A program made the translations under genes and the position numbers. The notes below the pieces were generated by a model that searched no databases, was not told where the DNA came from, and saw nothing but the letters and a program-made list of their open reading frames with translations. Positions 34,717-43,689 of a stretch of 64,000 nt of DNA are shown here, piece by piece. Each line of letters opens with the position of its first letter. Within the stretch, counting starts at the first letter, position 1. Source of the stretch: a methanogenic archaeon mixed culture ISO4-G1 (GTDB lineage: Archaea; Thermoplasmatota; Thermoplasmata; Methanomassiliicoccales; Methanomethylophilaceae); the NCBI GenBank assembly GCA_001563305.1, contig CP013703.1, positions 372,001-436,000 of the forward strand, given 5' to 3'.

Positions 34717-37044
34717 ATGGATAAGAAAATTGTCGATGTAAACGAACTGCATGTCGAAGACGTGCCCTTCGTAGGGGGCAAGGGTGCCAACCTCGGAGAG
34801 CTCACAAACGCCGGATTCCCCGTGCCCGAGGCATTCGTCCTCACCACGGTGGCATACGATTACTTCCTCTCCAAGAGCAAGATCTTCTCCAAGATCACCA
34901 AGGAGCTCGAGGGTATCGACAGGAACTCGGACGACTCCCTCGTCGCCGCATCTGACAGGATCAGGGCGCTCTTCGACGAGTGCGAGATCCCCGCGGACCT
35001 GAAGAAGGAGATCGTCTCGAAATACAAGATGCTCTTCCCCAAGGGAAAGATCGGTTTCGTCGCAGTCAGGTCCAGCGCGACCGCCGAGGACCTTCCCGAC
35101 GCGAGTTTCGCCGGACAGCAGGAGACCTACCTCAACGTCAAGGACGAGGCGGATCTCTTCGACAAGATCAGGAAGTGCTGGTCGTCCCTGTTCACTGCAA
35201 GGGCGATCGCATACCGTGAGAAGCAGGGATACGCGCACGAGGACGTCAAGCTCGCCGTCGTCGTGCAGAGGATGGTCAACTCTGAATTTTCGGGAATCAT
35301 GTTCACTGTCGACCCCAACAGCGGTGCCAAGCAGATCATCATCGAGGGCGGATACGGTCTCGGAGAGGCCATCGTCGGCGGGGAGGTCACCCCCGACACG
35401 TACGTCATCGACAAGCAGAAGATGGAGATCCTGAAGAAGAGGATCTCCACACAGACATGGAAGTACGTCCGCGGAAAGAACGGCGGTGTCGAGAAGAAGG
35501 ACATGCCCAAGAACATGCACAAGGCGCAGAAGATCGCCAACGAGCGTGTCCTGGAGATCGCCGAGATCGGACGCCAGATCGAGATCCACTACAACAAGCC
35601 CATGGACATGGAGTGGTGCATCGAGGACAACAAGGCCTACATCGTGCAGGCGAGGCCCATCACTGCCACCGGTAACTCGGTCACCAACGAGACCGTGGGC
35701 GATTCAGTATCCAGCGACGCCATCGTCGCGACCGGTCTGGGAGCCAGTCCCGGACTCGCTACCGGAAAGGTCATCATCTACGACACGTCGATGAGTCTCG
35801 ACGTGATCAAGGAGGGAGACGTGCTGGTCACCAAGATGACCATGCCCGACATGGTCCCCGCCATGAGCAGGGCCGCGGGAATCATCACCGACGAGGGAGG
35901 AATGACCTGCCACGCGGCGATCATCTCCAGGGAACTGGGGACACCCTGCGTCGTCGGAACAGGGAACGCCACCGAGTGCCTCTCCAACGGAATGGAGGTC
36001 ACGGTCGACGGTACCACCGGAAACGTCTACAAGGGAATCATCGCCAAGAAGGGCGATTCATCCGCATCAGCGGAGAGCACGGGTACCAACACCTGTGCCG
36101 AGTTCGTCCCCATCACCGGGACCAAGGTCATGGTCAATATGTCCATGCCCGCCAAGGCGGACGAGATCTCGAAGCTCCCCTGCGACGGAGTCGGACTCAT
36201 GAGGATCGAGTTCCTCTTCACCAACTACGTCGGAGAGCACCCCTGCGCGTTCCTCGCTGAGGGCAGGGAGCAGGAGCTCATCGACAAGCTCGCCGACGGT
36301 ATCTCCAAGGTCGCCAGGGCGTTCTACCCCAGGTCGGTCGTCCTCAGGACATCCGACTTCAAGACCAACGAGTACCACGACATGAAGGGCGGAGCGGACT
36401 ACGAGCCCAACGAGGACAACCCCATGATCGGATGGAGGGGATGTTCCAGATACGTCTCCGACAGTTACCGTAATGCGTTCATGTGCGAGCTGAAGGCCAT
36501 CAAGAAGGTCAGGGACGAGATGGGATTCAAGAACCTCAACATGATGCTCCCGTTCGTCAGGACCATCGACGAGGTCAAGGAGATCACATGCATGATGGAG
36601 TCCATCGGCCTCAAGAGGTCCAAGGACTTCAAGCTCTACTTCATGGCCGAGGTGCCGGTCATCATCTTCATGGCGGACGAGTTCTGCAAGTACTGCGACG
36701 CGTTCTCCATCGGCTCCAACGACCTGACGCAGCTCACAATGGGATGCGACAGGGACTCGGATATCCTGGGACACATGGGATACTTCGACGAGAGGAACGA
36801 GGGCGTGAAGAGGGCGATCGCACACCTGATCAAGGTCGCCCACGAGAACGGCAAGTACGTGAGCATCTGCGGACAGGGTCCGTCGGTGTATCCCGAGTTC
36901 ACCGAGTTCCTCGTGGAGCAGGGGATCGACGGTATCTCCCTGAACCCCGACACGTTCTACAAGACCAAGAGGATCATCGCATCTGCAGAGCAGAGGATCC
37001 TCCTCAGGGACCTCAGGACCCTCAGGAACAACCAGGACTTCTGA
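34717..37044 (+). CDS. ppsA: Phosphoenolpyruvate synthase
   Basis: 775 residues, full length. ATP-grasp domain (VGGKGANLGELT; AVRSSATAEDLPDASFAGQQ), swivelling phospho-His domain (GGMTCHAAIISRELG, catalytic His) and C-terminal TIM barrel (SIGSNDLTQLTMGCDRDS). Makes PEP, AMP and Pi from pyruvate and ATP for gluconeogenesis, following Por. Start ATG 34717 with GGGGA upstream. Confidence 0.95.
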   Translation: MDKKIVDVNELHVEDVPFVGGKGANLGELTNAGFPVPEAFVLTTVAYDYFLSKSKIFSKITKELEGIDRNSDDSLVAASDRIRALFDECEIPADLKKEIVSKYKMLFPKGKIGFVAVRSSATAEDLPDASFAGQQETYLNVKDEADLFDKIRKCWSSLFTARAIAYREKQGYAHEDVKLAVVVQRMVNSEFSGIMFTVDPNSGAKQIIIEGGYGLGEAIVGGEVTPDTYVIDKQKMEILKKRISTQTWKYVRGKNGGVEKKDMPKNMHKAQKIANERVLEIAEIGRQIEIHYNKPMDMEWCIEDNKAYIVQARPITATGNSVTNETVGDSVSSDAIVATGLGASPGLATGKVIIYDTSMSLDVIKEGDVLVTKMTMPDMVPAMSRAAGIITDEGGMTCHAAIISRELGTPCVVGTGNATECLSNGMEVTVDGTTGNVYKGIIAKKGDSSASAESTGTNTCAEFVPITGTKVMVNMSMPAKADEISKLPCDGVGLMRIEFLFTNYVGEHPCAFLAEGREQELIDKLADGISKVARAFYPRSVVLRTSDFKTNEYHDMKGGADYEPNEDNPMIGWRGCSRYVSDSYRNAFMCELKAIKKVRDEMGFKNLNMMLPFVRTIDEVKEITCMMESIGLKRSKDFKLYFMAEVPVIIFMADEFCKYCDAFSIGSNDLTQLTMGCDRDSDILGHMGYFDERNEGVKRAIAHLIKVAHENGKYVSICGQGPSVYPEFTEFLVEQGIDGISLNPDTFYKTKRIIASAEQRILLRDLRTLRNNQDF

Positions 37045-37052
37045 AACTCATT

Positions 37053-37071
37053 CCGGCGGTGGACCCGCCGG
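37053..37071 (+). terminator. ppsA terminator
   Basis: CCGGCGG (37053-37059)/CCGCCGG (37065-37071), then a TTCTCTTCTTTT run. Confidence 0.75.
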
Positions 37072-37084
37072 TTCTCTTCTTTTG

Positions 37085-37114
37085 AAAAAAAATGGCAGCG
37101 GGAGGCCCGCCGCC
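37085..37114 (-). terminator. Hydrolase terminator
   Basis: On the minus strand GGCGGCGGG and CCCGCTGCC form a stem (37094-37114), followed by eight T (37085-37092). Confidence 0.75.
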
Positions 37115-37118
37115 GTTG

Positions 37119-38060
37119 TCAGATGAACTGCGAGAGCCACTCGTGCATTTTGTCCTCGGTGCCCTTGTGGACCGGTTTCTTTGAGAGCCTCATGTACTGC
37201 TTCTTCACTTTGAGGACGCTATTATCGTCGTCGACCTCCCTGAAGATGTGATTCACACCCTCTGGCACATAGCATTCCACGTTGGAGATGCCTCTCAATC
37301 TGTCCAGCGCCTTGTAGTCGGCGGACAGATCCTTGGTACCGGTAACGGCCAGGATTGGCTTGCCGTATGCGCTCAGCTTGGCGATCAGTGCATCCGCGGT
37401 GTACGCGTCATGCTCCCTGATCCATTTCGCGTTGATGATCCCACCAGAGATGAAGATCTTGTCTTTGTCGGTGGCGGAGGCCTTGGCGAACATCCTGTCG
37501 ACCTTAGCGTTGTTCTTCTCCGTGTTGGATGCGCCGCGCAGCAGGAATCCCTTGAACCCTTTGGTCCTCTTGGCTTCCTCTGCCAGCTCCCAGTTCTGAA
37601 AGTGCAGGGCATCCTTCATGCTCATCCCGGCGGCACCCATGATCATCAGGCCGGCGGTGTCCGTCCTGTCCGACAGGACGCTGGCGATCATGCCGCCTTC
37701 GCTGTGTCCGAACACGATGACCTTGTCTGCATCCACATACGGCAGAGTCTTGGCGTATTCGACGACACTGACGGCATCGTTCACCAGGGCCTCGAATCCG
37801 TACAGCGGTCTCTTCCCGCCGCTCTCGTGGGTCCCGCGCTTGTCGTAGCGGATGGTCACGAAGCCCCATTCCGCGAAGGTCCATGCGAAGTTCTTGTACA
37901 TATCCGTCTGGAAGCCCCTTGAGTTACCGTCGCGGTCCGAGTTCCCGGTACCCATGATCAGTACGATCGCCGGCTTCTTCCCTTCGAAATCGTTTGCTGC
38001 TATGGTGGCGCCTAGACGGACGTCCCCATCGATGAAGATCCTTTCCTCTTTGATGCTCAT
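37119..38060 (-). CDS. Alpha/beta hydrolase
   Basis: 313 residues. Nucleophile elbow GHSEGG, oxyanion region MGTGNSDRDGNS, and a late Asp (TGTKDLSADY) and His (GVNHIF) complete a Ser-Asp-His triad. Esterase/acyl-peptidase type; the substrate is unknown. The ATG at 38060 follows and nearly overlaps the HTH regulator stop, so the regulator and hydrolase form an operon. Cytosolic, no signal peptide. Confidence 0.85.
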   Translation of the reverse strand: MSIKEERIFIDGDVRLGATIAANDFEGKKPAIVLIMGTGNSDRDGNSRGFQTDMYKNFAWTFAEWGFVTIRYDKRGTHESGGKRPLYGFEALVNDAVSVVEYAKTLPYVDADKVIVFGHSEGGMIASVLSDRTDTAGLMIMGAAGMSMKDALHFQNWELAEEAKRTKGFKGFLLRGASNTEKNNAKVDRMFAKASATDKDKIFISGGIINAKWIREHDAYTADALIAKLSAYGKPILAVTGTKDLSADYKALDRLRGISNVECYVPEGVNHIFREVDDDNSVLKVKKQYMRLSKKPVHKGTEDKMHEWLSQFI

Positions 38061-38062
38061 TC

Positions 38063-38569
38063 TCAATCACTCTCGATGACAGGTGCTGATATGAAGGAGA
38101 TGCTCCTCGGTCTGCCTCCGTCCTCCGATCCCTGGTACTTCTCCATGAGGCCTCTGAGATCCGTGTAGAACTGGGCGAACCTCTCGTCGGAGAGGCGCAG
38201 GACGGCGGTCCTGAGGCTCAGCATGTCGGCGACCGGATCGTACCCTCCCTTTGCGCTGTACTCGCGGAAGTTACCGTAGATGGACATCAGGAACTGGTAT
38301 GCGATATCCGCGAAATCCTCCGAGAACTTGGATGCCCAGACCTTCTCGTCTATGGCGAGGGTCCTCTCGGTGGTGCCTCTGATCCTCTTCTCTTCCTTGA
38401 CCATGAGCACACCCTCCTTCAGCAGGGCGTTCACGTGACGGTAAATCGTAGGCTCTGGCACATCGTTCATGCTGGCCGAGAGCTGTTTCGTCGTCGCAGT
38501 CCCGTTGACCTGGATGAATTGGATTATTCTCAATCTTACGGGGTTGCCGAGGATGTCCTTGAGTTCCAT
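38063..38569 (-). CDS. ArsR/winged-helix transcriptional regulator
   Basis: 168 residues. N-terminal winged helix (LGNPVRLRIIQFIQ, TTKQLSASM, EPTIYRHVNALLKEG) with a beta wing; the C-terminal half is helical and may bind an effector or form dimers. Controls probably itself and the downstream hydrolase via the palindrome at 38599-38616. Confidence 0.85.
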   Translation of the reverse strand: MELKDILGNPVRLRIIQFIQVNGTATTKQLSASMNDVPEPTIYRHVNALLKEGVLMVKEEKRIRGTTERTLAIDEKVWASKFSEDFADIAYQFLMSIYGNFREYSAKGGYDPVADMLSLRTAVLRLSDERFAQFYTDLRGLMEKYQGSEDGGRPRSISFISAPVIESD

Positions 38570-38598
38570 CGTATCACATCATTATAAGTTTTGATTAT

Positions 38599-38616
38599 AT
38601 TATCAATAGTGATAAT
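38599..38616. promoter_or_regulatory. Operator-like palindrome before the regulator
   Basis: ATTATCA (38599-38605)/TGATAAT (38610-38616), spacer ATAG, 30 bp before the regulator start: a likely autoregulatory site. Confidence 0.55.
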
Positions 38617-38688
38617 AATATTTAATGGTGTTGAGGCGGCGGTGAAGGGCTTGGAAACGCTAATTATCAGTGAGACGATAGGGGAAGC

Positions 38689-38994
38689 ATGGTCAGGGTC
38701 AGGATCACGGCCGTCAGGAAGGTCTGCCATCAGGATCTGATGGAGAAGTACGAGAATCCGATAGAGCACACCTGCGACATCGAGGTCGGTCAGGAGTTCA
38801 TATCGGAGAACGGCGAGATACCGGCGGGCCTGTGCGATAGCGCATGGGGGTCCATGGAATACTTCGTGAAAGAACTGGCCGAGGGCAGGGGCAACTTCTA
38901 CGACGGGTGGATGAAGAATCCCAGGTCCGCGATGATCTCATGCAACGACGGCTTCAGGCCCGTCAGCTTCTACATCGAGGTTATCGATCAGTGA
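38689..38994 (+). CDS. TIGR04076-family small protein
   Basis: 101 residues. VRITAVRKVCHQDL, CDIEVGQEFIS and the aromatic end DGFRPVSFYIEV fit the TIGR04076 family of unknown function, frequent in anaerobes. Its stop overlaps the convergent CBS-ParB stop region by a few bases. Confidence 0.75.
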   Translation: MVRVRITAVRKVCHQDLMEKYENPIEHTCDIEVGQEFISENGEIPAGLCDSAWGSMEYFVKELAEGRGNFYDGWMKNPRSAMISCNDGFRPVSFYIEVIDQ

Positions 38995-39839
38995 GCGTCC
39001 CTGTCGATGAGCTTCTTGGTGAGGGCATCGGTCTCCTCGCTGGGGAGGAGCATCGTGGTAACCTCCATGAACGGGTGCTTGGTGCCTTCGATGATGTTGA
39101 CGTCGTCCAGCGTCCTGAGGCCCCATTTCTCGGCGGTCTTCTCCAGGCCCAGCTTGACGTCGTAATCGTTGGGGACCAGCACGATCGCCTTGTAGGTCTT
39201 CATACCCATCTTCTTCGCCGCGAGGATCCTGTGGTGGCCGTCCACGACCAGATAGCCGTTCCTCCTCTTGACGACGATCAGAGGTTCGATCATCCCTCTC
39301 TTCAGCTCGTACTGCCTGCCGACCAGCTCATCCATGTAGACCTCCTTCTGGGTGGGGATGATCCTGTCGACCTCGACATCCTCGTTGACAACCTTCAGCT
39401 TGATCCCGTTGGTCTGCTCGAGGAACTGCTTCACGGTCATGACCTTGTTCGGGCGGGACTTCTCGATCTGCGACCTGACGATGTCCAGATTGGAGATGAT
39501 ACCGATGAGCTTCCTGTCATCGTCGATGACCGGGAGGTTCCTGAGACCGTATCTGAAGAGGATACGTGTGGCGTCGCTTACGGTCATGGAAGGGATGGCG
39601 CAGAAGGTACCCTTCTTCATGATGGTGCGTATCTTCGCCTTGGGCTGGTCGATGTAACGGAGGAGCTCCTTGGCGGTGATGAAACCGAGGAGATAGCCGT
39701 TCTCCGCTACGGGGAATCCGTGGAACTCCGATCTGATGATCTGCTGGATCGCTTGCTCCACGGTCATGTTGGGATCGACGGTCTGAACGTTGCGGACCAT
39801 GTACTCTCCGACCAACGGTTTGTCCTCTGGCATACCCAT
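38988..39839 (-). CDS. CBS-pair plus ParB-like domain protein
   Basis: 283 residues. Two CBS domains (about 10-125: MVRNVQTVDPNMTVEQAI, IMKKGTFCAIPSMTVSDA) probably sense adenine nucleotides, and a ParB/SerK-like domain (about 140-225) has RNGYLVVDGHHRILAAKK. ParB-like domains of this type hydrolyse or transfer nucleotides, e.g. archaeal serine kinase; the activity here is uncertain. One copy of ATGTGCCAGA lies just upstream of the start (39845-39854). Confidence 0.8.
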   Translation of the reverse strand: MGMPEDKPLVGEYMVRNVQTVDPNMTVEQAIQQIIRSEFHGFPVAENGYLLGFITAKELLRYIDQPKAKIRTIMKKGTFCAIPSMTVSDATRILFRYGLRNLPVIDDDRKLIGIISNLDIVRSQIEKSRPNKVMTVKQFLEQTNGIKLKVVNEDVEVDRIIPTQKEVYMDELVGRQYELKRGMIEPLIVVKRRNGYLVVDGHHRILAAKKMGMKTYKAIVLVPNDYDVKLGLEKTAEKWGLRTLDDVNIIEGTKHPFMEVTTMLLPSEETDALTKKLIDRDAH

Positions 39840-39981
39840 AGTATATGTGCCAGAGTAGTTAAGGCTGGCGTTGTGCCGATCGGTGGATTCCAGATATCGC
39901 CGCGGATATCGTCCAGTATTGGCGTTCCCTGGACCTCAACCTATAAACGTTAGTCCCCCCATCCCCACTCAGAGGAATATC

Positions 39982-40809
39982 ATGGCAGGTCCAGTTTTGA
40001 CCGGAGAATCCATCGAGGAGGAGACCAGGCTGCACGACACCCTGGCTCAGATCAAGCACGTCATCATCGTCATCAGCGGAAAGGGCGGAGTGGGAAAGAG
40101 TACGGTATCTTCCAATCTCGCACTGTCCCTCGCGATGAAAGGATACGAGACAGGTCTGATGGACATAGACATCACCGGACCGAACATCCCCAAGATGTTC
40201 AACATCGAGGACGAGCAGCTGATGGCCAACGAGAAGAAGCAGCTGATCCCGATCATCGTCCCTCCGAGGCTCAAGGTCATGTCGATGGCGTTCCTCCTTC
40301 CCAGCAAGGATGTCCCCGTCATGTGGCGCGGACCCATCAAGATGTCCGCCGTCCAGCAGTTCATCGAGGATGTCAACTGGGGCAAACTGGACTATCTGGT
40401 CATCGACATGCCCCCGGGAACCGGGGACGAGGCCCTGTCCATCGTACAGCTGATCCCGAAGGCCGACGGAATGGTCGTCGTCACGACACCCCAGCAGGTC
40501 GCTCTCCTGGACAGCAGGAAGTCGGTCGGATTCGCGGCCGAGACCAAGATCCCGATCATCGGAATCATCGAGAACATGAGCGGATTCGTCTGCCCCCACT
40601 GCGGTGAGGTCACTGACATCTTCAAGACTGGAGGCGGAGAGGCCACCGCGAAGGAGATGAACATCCAGTTCCTCGGAAAGGTCCCCATCGAGCCCGAGGT
40701 CGTCGAGAGTGGCGACAGCGGAGTCCCGATCGTGCTGAAGAACCCCGATTCCGCATCCGCGAAGGCATTCGCATCCATCGTGGACAAGATCGTCAAGACC
40801 GTGGAATGA
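39982..40809 (+). CDS. Mrp/NBP35-type P-loop ATPase, Fe-S cluster carrier
   Basis: 275 residues. Deviant Walker A SGKGGVGKST (about 34-43), a DMPPGTGDE switch region and the CPHC pair (FVCPHCGE) that bridges a [4Fe-4S] cluster between dimer subunits. Delivers Fe-S clusters to target enzymes, much needed in a methanogen. Overlaps the downstream NifX-like gene (ATGA). Confidence 0.93.
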   Translation: MAGPVLTGESIEEETRLHDTLAQIKHVIIVISGKGGVGKSTVSSNLALSLAMKGYETGLMDIDITGPNIPKMFNIEDEQLMANEKKQLIPIIVPPRLKVMSMAFLLPSKDVPVMWRGPIKMSAVQQFIEDVNWGKLDYLVIDMPPGTGDEALSIVQLIPKADGMVVVTTPQQVALLDSRKSVGFAAETKIPIIGIIENMSGFVCPHCGEVTDIFKTGGGEATAKEMNIQFLGKVPIEPEVVESGDSGVPIVLKNPDSASAKAFASIVDKIVKTVE

Positions 40810-41141
40810 TGAGACTGGTAGTAATTTCCGAAGGGGAGTCGCTGGACTCCGAGGTGGCCGAGGATTTCGGCCACGCACCTTTCTTCCTCGTGGTGGACTC
40901 GGACTCGCTGGATTATCATGTGATCGAGAACGAGTTCGCGGATTCGCCGGAGGGCGCGGGGATAGCCGTCGCCAAGGCGATCACCACTCTGAAACCCGAT
41001 GCGGTCATCACAGGCGGCATCGGCATGCACGGGCTCAGGATCCTCAAGGAAGCCAACATCCTCGTCTCGTACGATGAGGAGGGATCTGTCGAGCAGTGCG
41101 TGACGGATTTCATCAGAAGGCACAGGAACCAGGCGTCTTAA
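40806..41141 (+). CDS. NifX/NifB-like cofactor-binding domain protein
   Basis: 111 residues of the dinitrogenase iron-molybdenum cofactor family (EDFGHAPFFLVVD, AVITGGIGMHGLRIL). Coupled to the Mrp ATPase, a common archaeal pair; probably a metallocluster-binding accessory, not evidence for nitrogen fixation. Its TAA overlaps the queE stop on the other strand. Confidence 0.85.
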   Translation: MMRLVVISEGESLDSEVAEDFGHAPFFLVVDSDSLDYHVIENEFADSPEGAGIAVAKAITTLKPDAVITGGIGMHGLRILKEANILVSYDEEGSVEQCVTDFIRRHRNQAS

Positions 41142-41764
41142 ACGCCCTTCCTGTCGCCCCATATTATCTTATGGAGCTGGGGGAGGACCCTGGCATCCAC
41201 ATTGTTGTCCAGGACCGATTGGACCAGCCATTCCAGCTTGTCGGTGCCCCCTACGGGCCCGAAGATGACGTTCGTCCTCACCGGATGATCCTTGAGGTAT
41301 CCGACGGCGTAATCGAAGTCCGTCTGGTCCTTGATTATGAATTTGAGCTGGTCCTTCATCCTCAGCAGCGGGATGTTGGAATCGAGCATCCTGTCGCTCA
41401 TGCCGGATGAGGGGCACTTGATGTCCATACTTATCATCATCTCCGGATGGTCTGGCACATCCTTTAGGTCGATGGATCCGTTGGTCTCGAGGACCACCTT
41501 CTTCCCCGCCTTGAGGAGTGCATCGAGGAGCTCGAGGATGTCCTTCTGGAGCATCGGTTCGCCGCCTGTGACGCACACCGTCTTGCAGGTCCCGACCTTC
41601 TCCATGATCTCCGGGACGGTCATCTCCGTGCCCCCGTTCATGGAATACATCGTATCGCACCAGGCGCATCTGAGGTTGCATCCGACCGCCCTGACGAATA
41701 CCGTCGGGACGCCCATGGTCAGTCCCTCGCCCTGTATGGACCTGAAAATCTCACATATCCTCAT
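41138..41764 (-). CDS. queE: 7-carboxy-7-deazaguanine synthase (radical SAM)
   Basis: 208 residues. The CxxxCxxC cluster motif is CNLRCAWCDT (about 29-38), with IQGEG before it. Converts carboxytetrahydropterin to CDG on the way to preQ0, the precursor of archaeosine in tRNA. Last gene of mtxX-queD-queC-queE, overlapping queC by 14 bases. Confidence 0.93.
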   Translation of the reverse strand: MRICEIFRSIQGEGLTMGVPTVFVRAVGCNLRCAWCDTMYSMNGGTEMTVPEIMEKVGTCKTVCVTGGEPMLQKDILELLDALLKAGKKVVLETNGSIDLKDVPDHPEMMISMDIKCPSSGMSDRMLDSNIPLLRMKDQLKFIIKDQTDFDYAVGYLKDHPVRTNVIFGPVGGTDKLEWLVQSVLDNNVDARVLPQLHKIIWGDRKGV

Positions 41765-42425
41765 AGGGAATCTCGTCCTTGAAACCGGCCTCTTTGAACC
41801 CTTCCAGTCTGAGCCTGCACGAATCGCAGTGCCCGCACGCCTTCTTGCCGCCGTTGTAGCAGGACCAGGTCAGGTGCAGCGGTGCGCCCAGCCTCTTCCC
41901 CCTCCTCACGATGTCCGCCTTGGAATCCATGCCGATGGGGGTGACTATCTGTATGGGGTGTCCCTCCTTACCCGCCTTCGTTCCCACCTCGAGGGTGTGC
42001 TGGAACGCCTGGATGAACTCGGGGGTGCAGTCCGGATATCCCGAGTAATCCACCGCGTTCACTCCAATGTAGATCCTGTCGGCATCGATGGATTCGCAGA
42101 ATCCCGCGGCTATGCTGAGGAAGACGATGTTCCTTGCTGGCACATATGTGACGGGGATCTCCTCGCTGAGCTCCCCCTCCCTGTCCATGGGGACGTCGAT
42201 GTCCTTCCTGGTCAGAGCGGAACGGAACGAGCTGAGGTTCAGATCGATGATGACGTGCGGTATCTTGTAGAACTTGCAGACGTTGGCAGCGGATTCGAGC
42301 TCCCTGGTGTGCCTCTGTCCGTATCTGAAACTGATCGCGGTGGGTTCGCAGCCGTCCTCGATGGCCTGCGCGAGGCAGGTGGTGGAATCCAATCCGCCCG
42401 AGAGCAGGACGACCGCCTTGGGCAT
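41751..42425 (-). CDS. queC: 7-cyano-7-deazaguanine synthase
   Basis: 224 residues. PP-loop SGGLDSTT near the N-terminus and a zinc site CYNGGKKACGHCDSCRLR at the end. ATP-dependent conversion of CDG to preQ0. ATG 42425 overlaps the queD stop by one base (TGATG). Confidence 0.95.
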   Translation of the reverse strand: MPKAVVLLSGGLDSTTCLAQAIEDGCEPTAISFRYGQRHTRELESAANVCKFYKIPHVIIDLNLSSFRSALTRKDIDVPMDREGELSEEIPVTYVPARNIVFLSIAAGFCESIDADRIYIGVNAVDYSGYPDCTPEFIQAFQHTLEVGTKAGKEGHPIQIVTPIGMDSKADIVRRGKRLGAPLHLTWSCYNGGKKACGHCDSCRLRLEGFKEAGFKDEIPYEDM

Positions 42426-42898
42426 CAGAGCACCTTCGTGTACCAAGCTGTCTGGCCGCGCTCCTCGTCCAGTCCGATGGAGACCGATTTGACAGTGGGC
42501 GGGAAGTCGATCTCCCTGACCATGCGCTCGGTCATCATCTTGGACATCTCCTCGGCCGTGGTTGTGGGGACGTCGAGGAGGGCCACGTCTATCCTGGGGA
42601 ACACGTACCTCTTGCCGTCGCATATCGCTTCGACGGACTCGTCAGTGACCGTGAGCTTGACGTCCTTGGACTTCGCCGGGAGCAGGGTCCTGTGATCCAC
42701 CTCGTCAATGATCTCCTTCAGCTTCTTCTTGAGGACCACGAAGTCCATGATCATGCCCTCCGAGTCGAGCTCCCCCTCGAGTCTGAGGCGCACGATGTAA
42801 GAATGGCCGTGCAGTCTGGAGCACTTCTCGTGCCTCGGTATAAAATGGCATGCAGAGAACCTGATGCCTCCGTATCCTCCGTCTATCTCTAGGAACAT
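42425..42898 (-). CDS. queD: 6-carboxy-5,6,7,8-tetrahydropterin synthase
   Basis: 157 residues. Zinc histidines in FSACHFI and RLHGHSY, catalytic Cys in EKCSRLHGH. First pterin step of the preQ0 path. ATG 42898 has GGAGG seven bases upstream; the TTG at 42904 is rejected. Confidence 0.92.
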   Translation of the reverse strand: MFLEIDGGYGGIRFSACHFIPRHEKCSRLHGHSYIVRLRLEGELDSEGMIMDFVVLKKKLKEIIDEVDHRTLLPAKSKDVKLTVTDESVEAICDGKRYVFPRIDVALLDVPTTTAEEMSKMMTERMVREIDFPPTVKSVSIGLDEERGQTAWYTKVL

Positions 42899-42900
42899 AT

Positions 42901-43644
42901 TCAATCCTCCGTGAGTCTCATCGCCAATGCGATAGAATCCGTGTAATCCGTCTTGACCCTGGACGTGTCGATGAAGACCTTGTCCATGTTGACGACGGGG
43001 GCACCCAGTGCCTTGGCTCCGCCGATGAAGTGGAGCGTTCTGAAGATGATGTTTCCGGTGATGCCCTCCGGGGCGATCAGGATGTCGGCGTTGTTCACGG
43101 CGTCCTCGATGAGAATCTGGCAGTGGTATGCGTCGTATCCCTCCTCCTTCAGGGTCTTAGCGATGTGGCGTGCGCTCTCGATGGAACGGTCCACCGCCTT
43201 GCATCTTCCGACGTCCTCGCACCTTCCGCCCGACATGACGGCTATCCTGGTGCCGAGACCGACCCTCTTGGCCATCTTGACGCACTGTCTGGCCAGTTCC
43301 ATCCTCTGCTCGTCGGTCCAGCCCTCGTCGATGCCGACCGGGGCCATGATGATCATCTTACCGTTGAGGAGCTCGAGGAACACGATCCTCTCCAGCGCCT
43401 TCAACCCCATCCTCTTCTTGAGAATCGGGAGGAGGACGGACGAGGACATATCGCCGCGTATGGCGGCATCGATCTTCCCGGTGGCGAGGTCGTCCGCCAG
43501 TTTCTCGGGGTCGTCGTAGATAACCACATCGTGCTGCTTCATCGCAGCCACGCTCTTCTCCACGTTGCCCACGTCGGTGCCGCGGCCGATGCCTATGCGC
43601 ACCTTCGGGAATTCGCTTTTGAGAAGAGTTTCCGTGTTGAACAT
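42901..43644 (-). CDS. mtxX: Methanogenesis marker protein MtxX (Mmp4)
   Basis: 247 residues, phosphotransacetylase-like fold with MSGGRCEDVGRC and IAPEGITGNIIFRTL. Found in methanogens and thought to act with methyltransferases, role unproven. First gene of the queDCE operon, two bases before queD. Direct support for a methanogen host. Confidence 0.88.
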   Translation of the reverse strand: MFNTETLLKSEFPKVRIGIGRGTDVGNVEKSVAAMKQHDVVIYDDPEKLADDLATGKIDAAIRGDMSSSVLLPILKKRMGLKALERIVFLELLNGKMIIMAPVGIDEGWTDEQRMELARQCVKMAKRVGLGTRIAVMSGGRCEDVGRCKAVDRSIESARHIAKTLKEEGYDAYHCQILIEDAVNNADILIAPEGITGNIIFRTLHFIGGAKALGAPVVNMDKVFIDTSRVKTDYTDSIALAMRLTED

Positions 43645-43689
43645 GGGTACTCCATTCTATTACTCTTATTAAAAAGGGATGAACTGGGA

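Noticed and set aside
41138-41141. Truncated ends at the NifX-like/queE junction
   Set aside because: The convergent TAA stops simply overlap; both proteins have normal length.
40806-41141. NifX-like domain as a sign of nitrogen fixation
   Set aside because: No nif structural genes; this domain family is common beside Mrp ATPases in non-fixing archaea.
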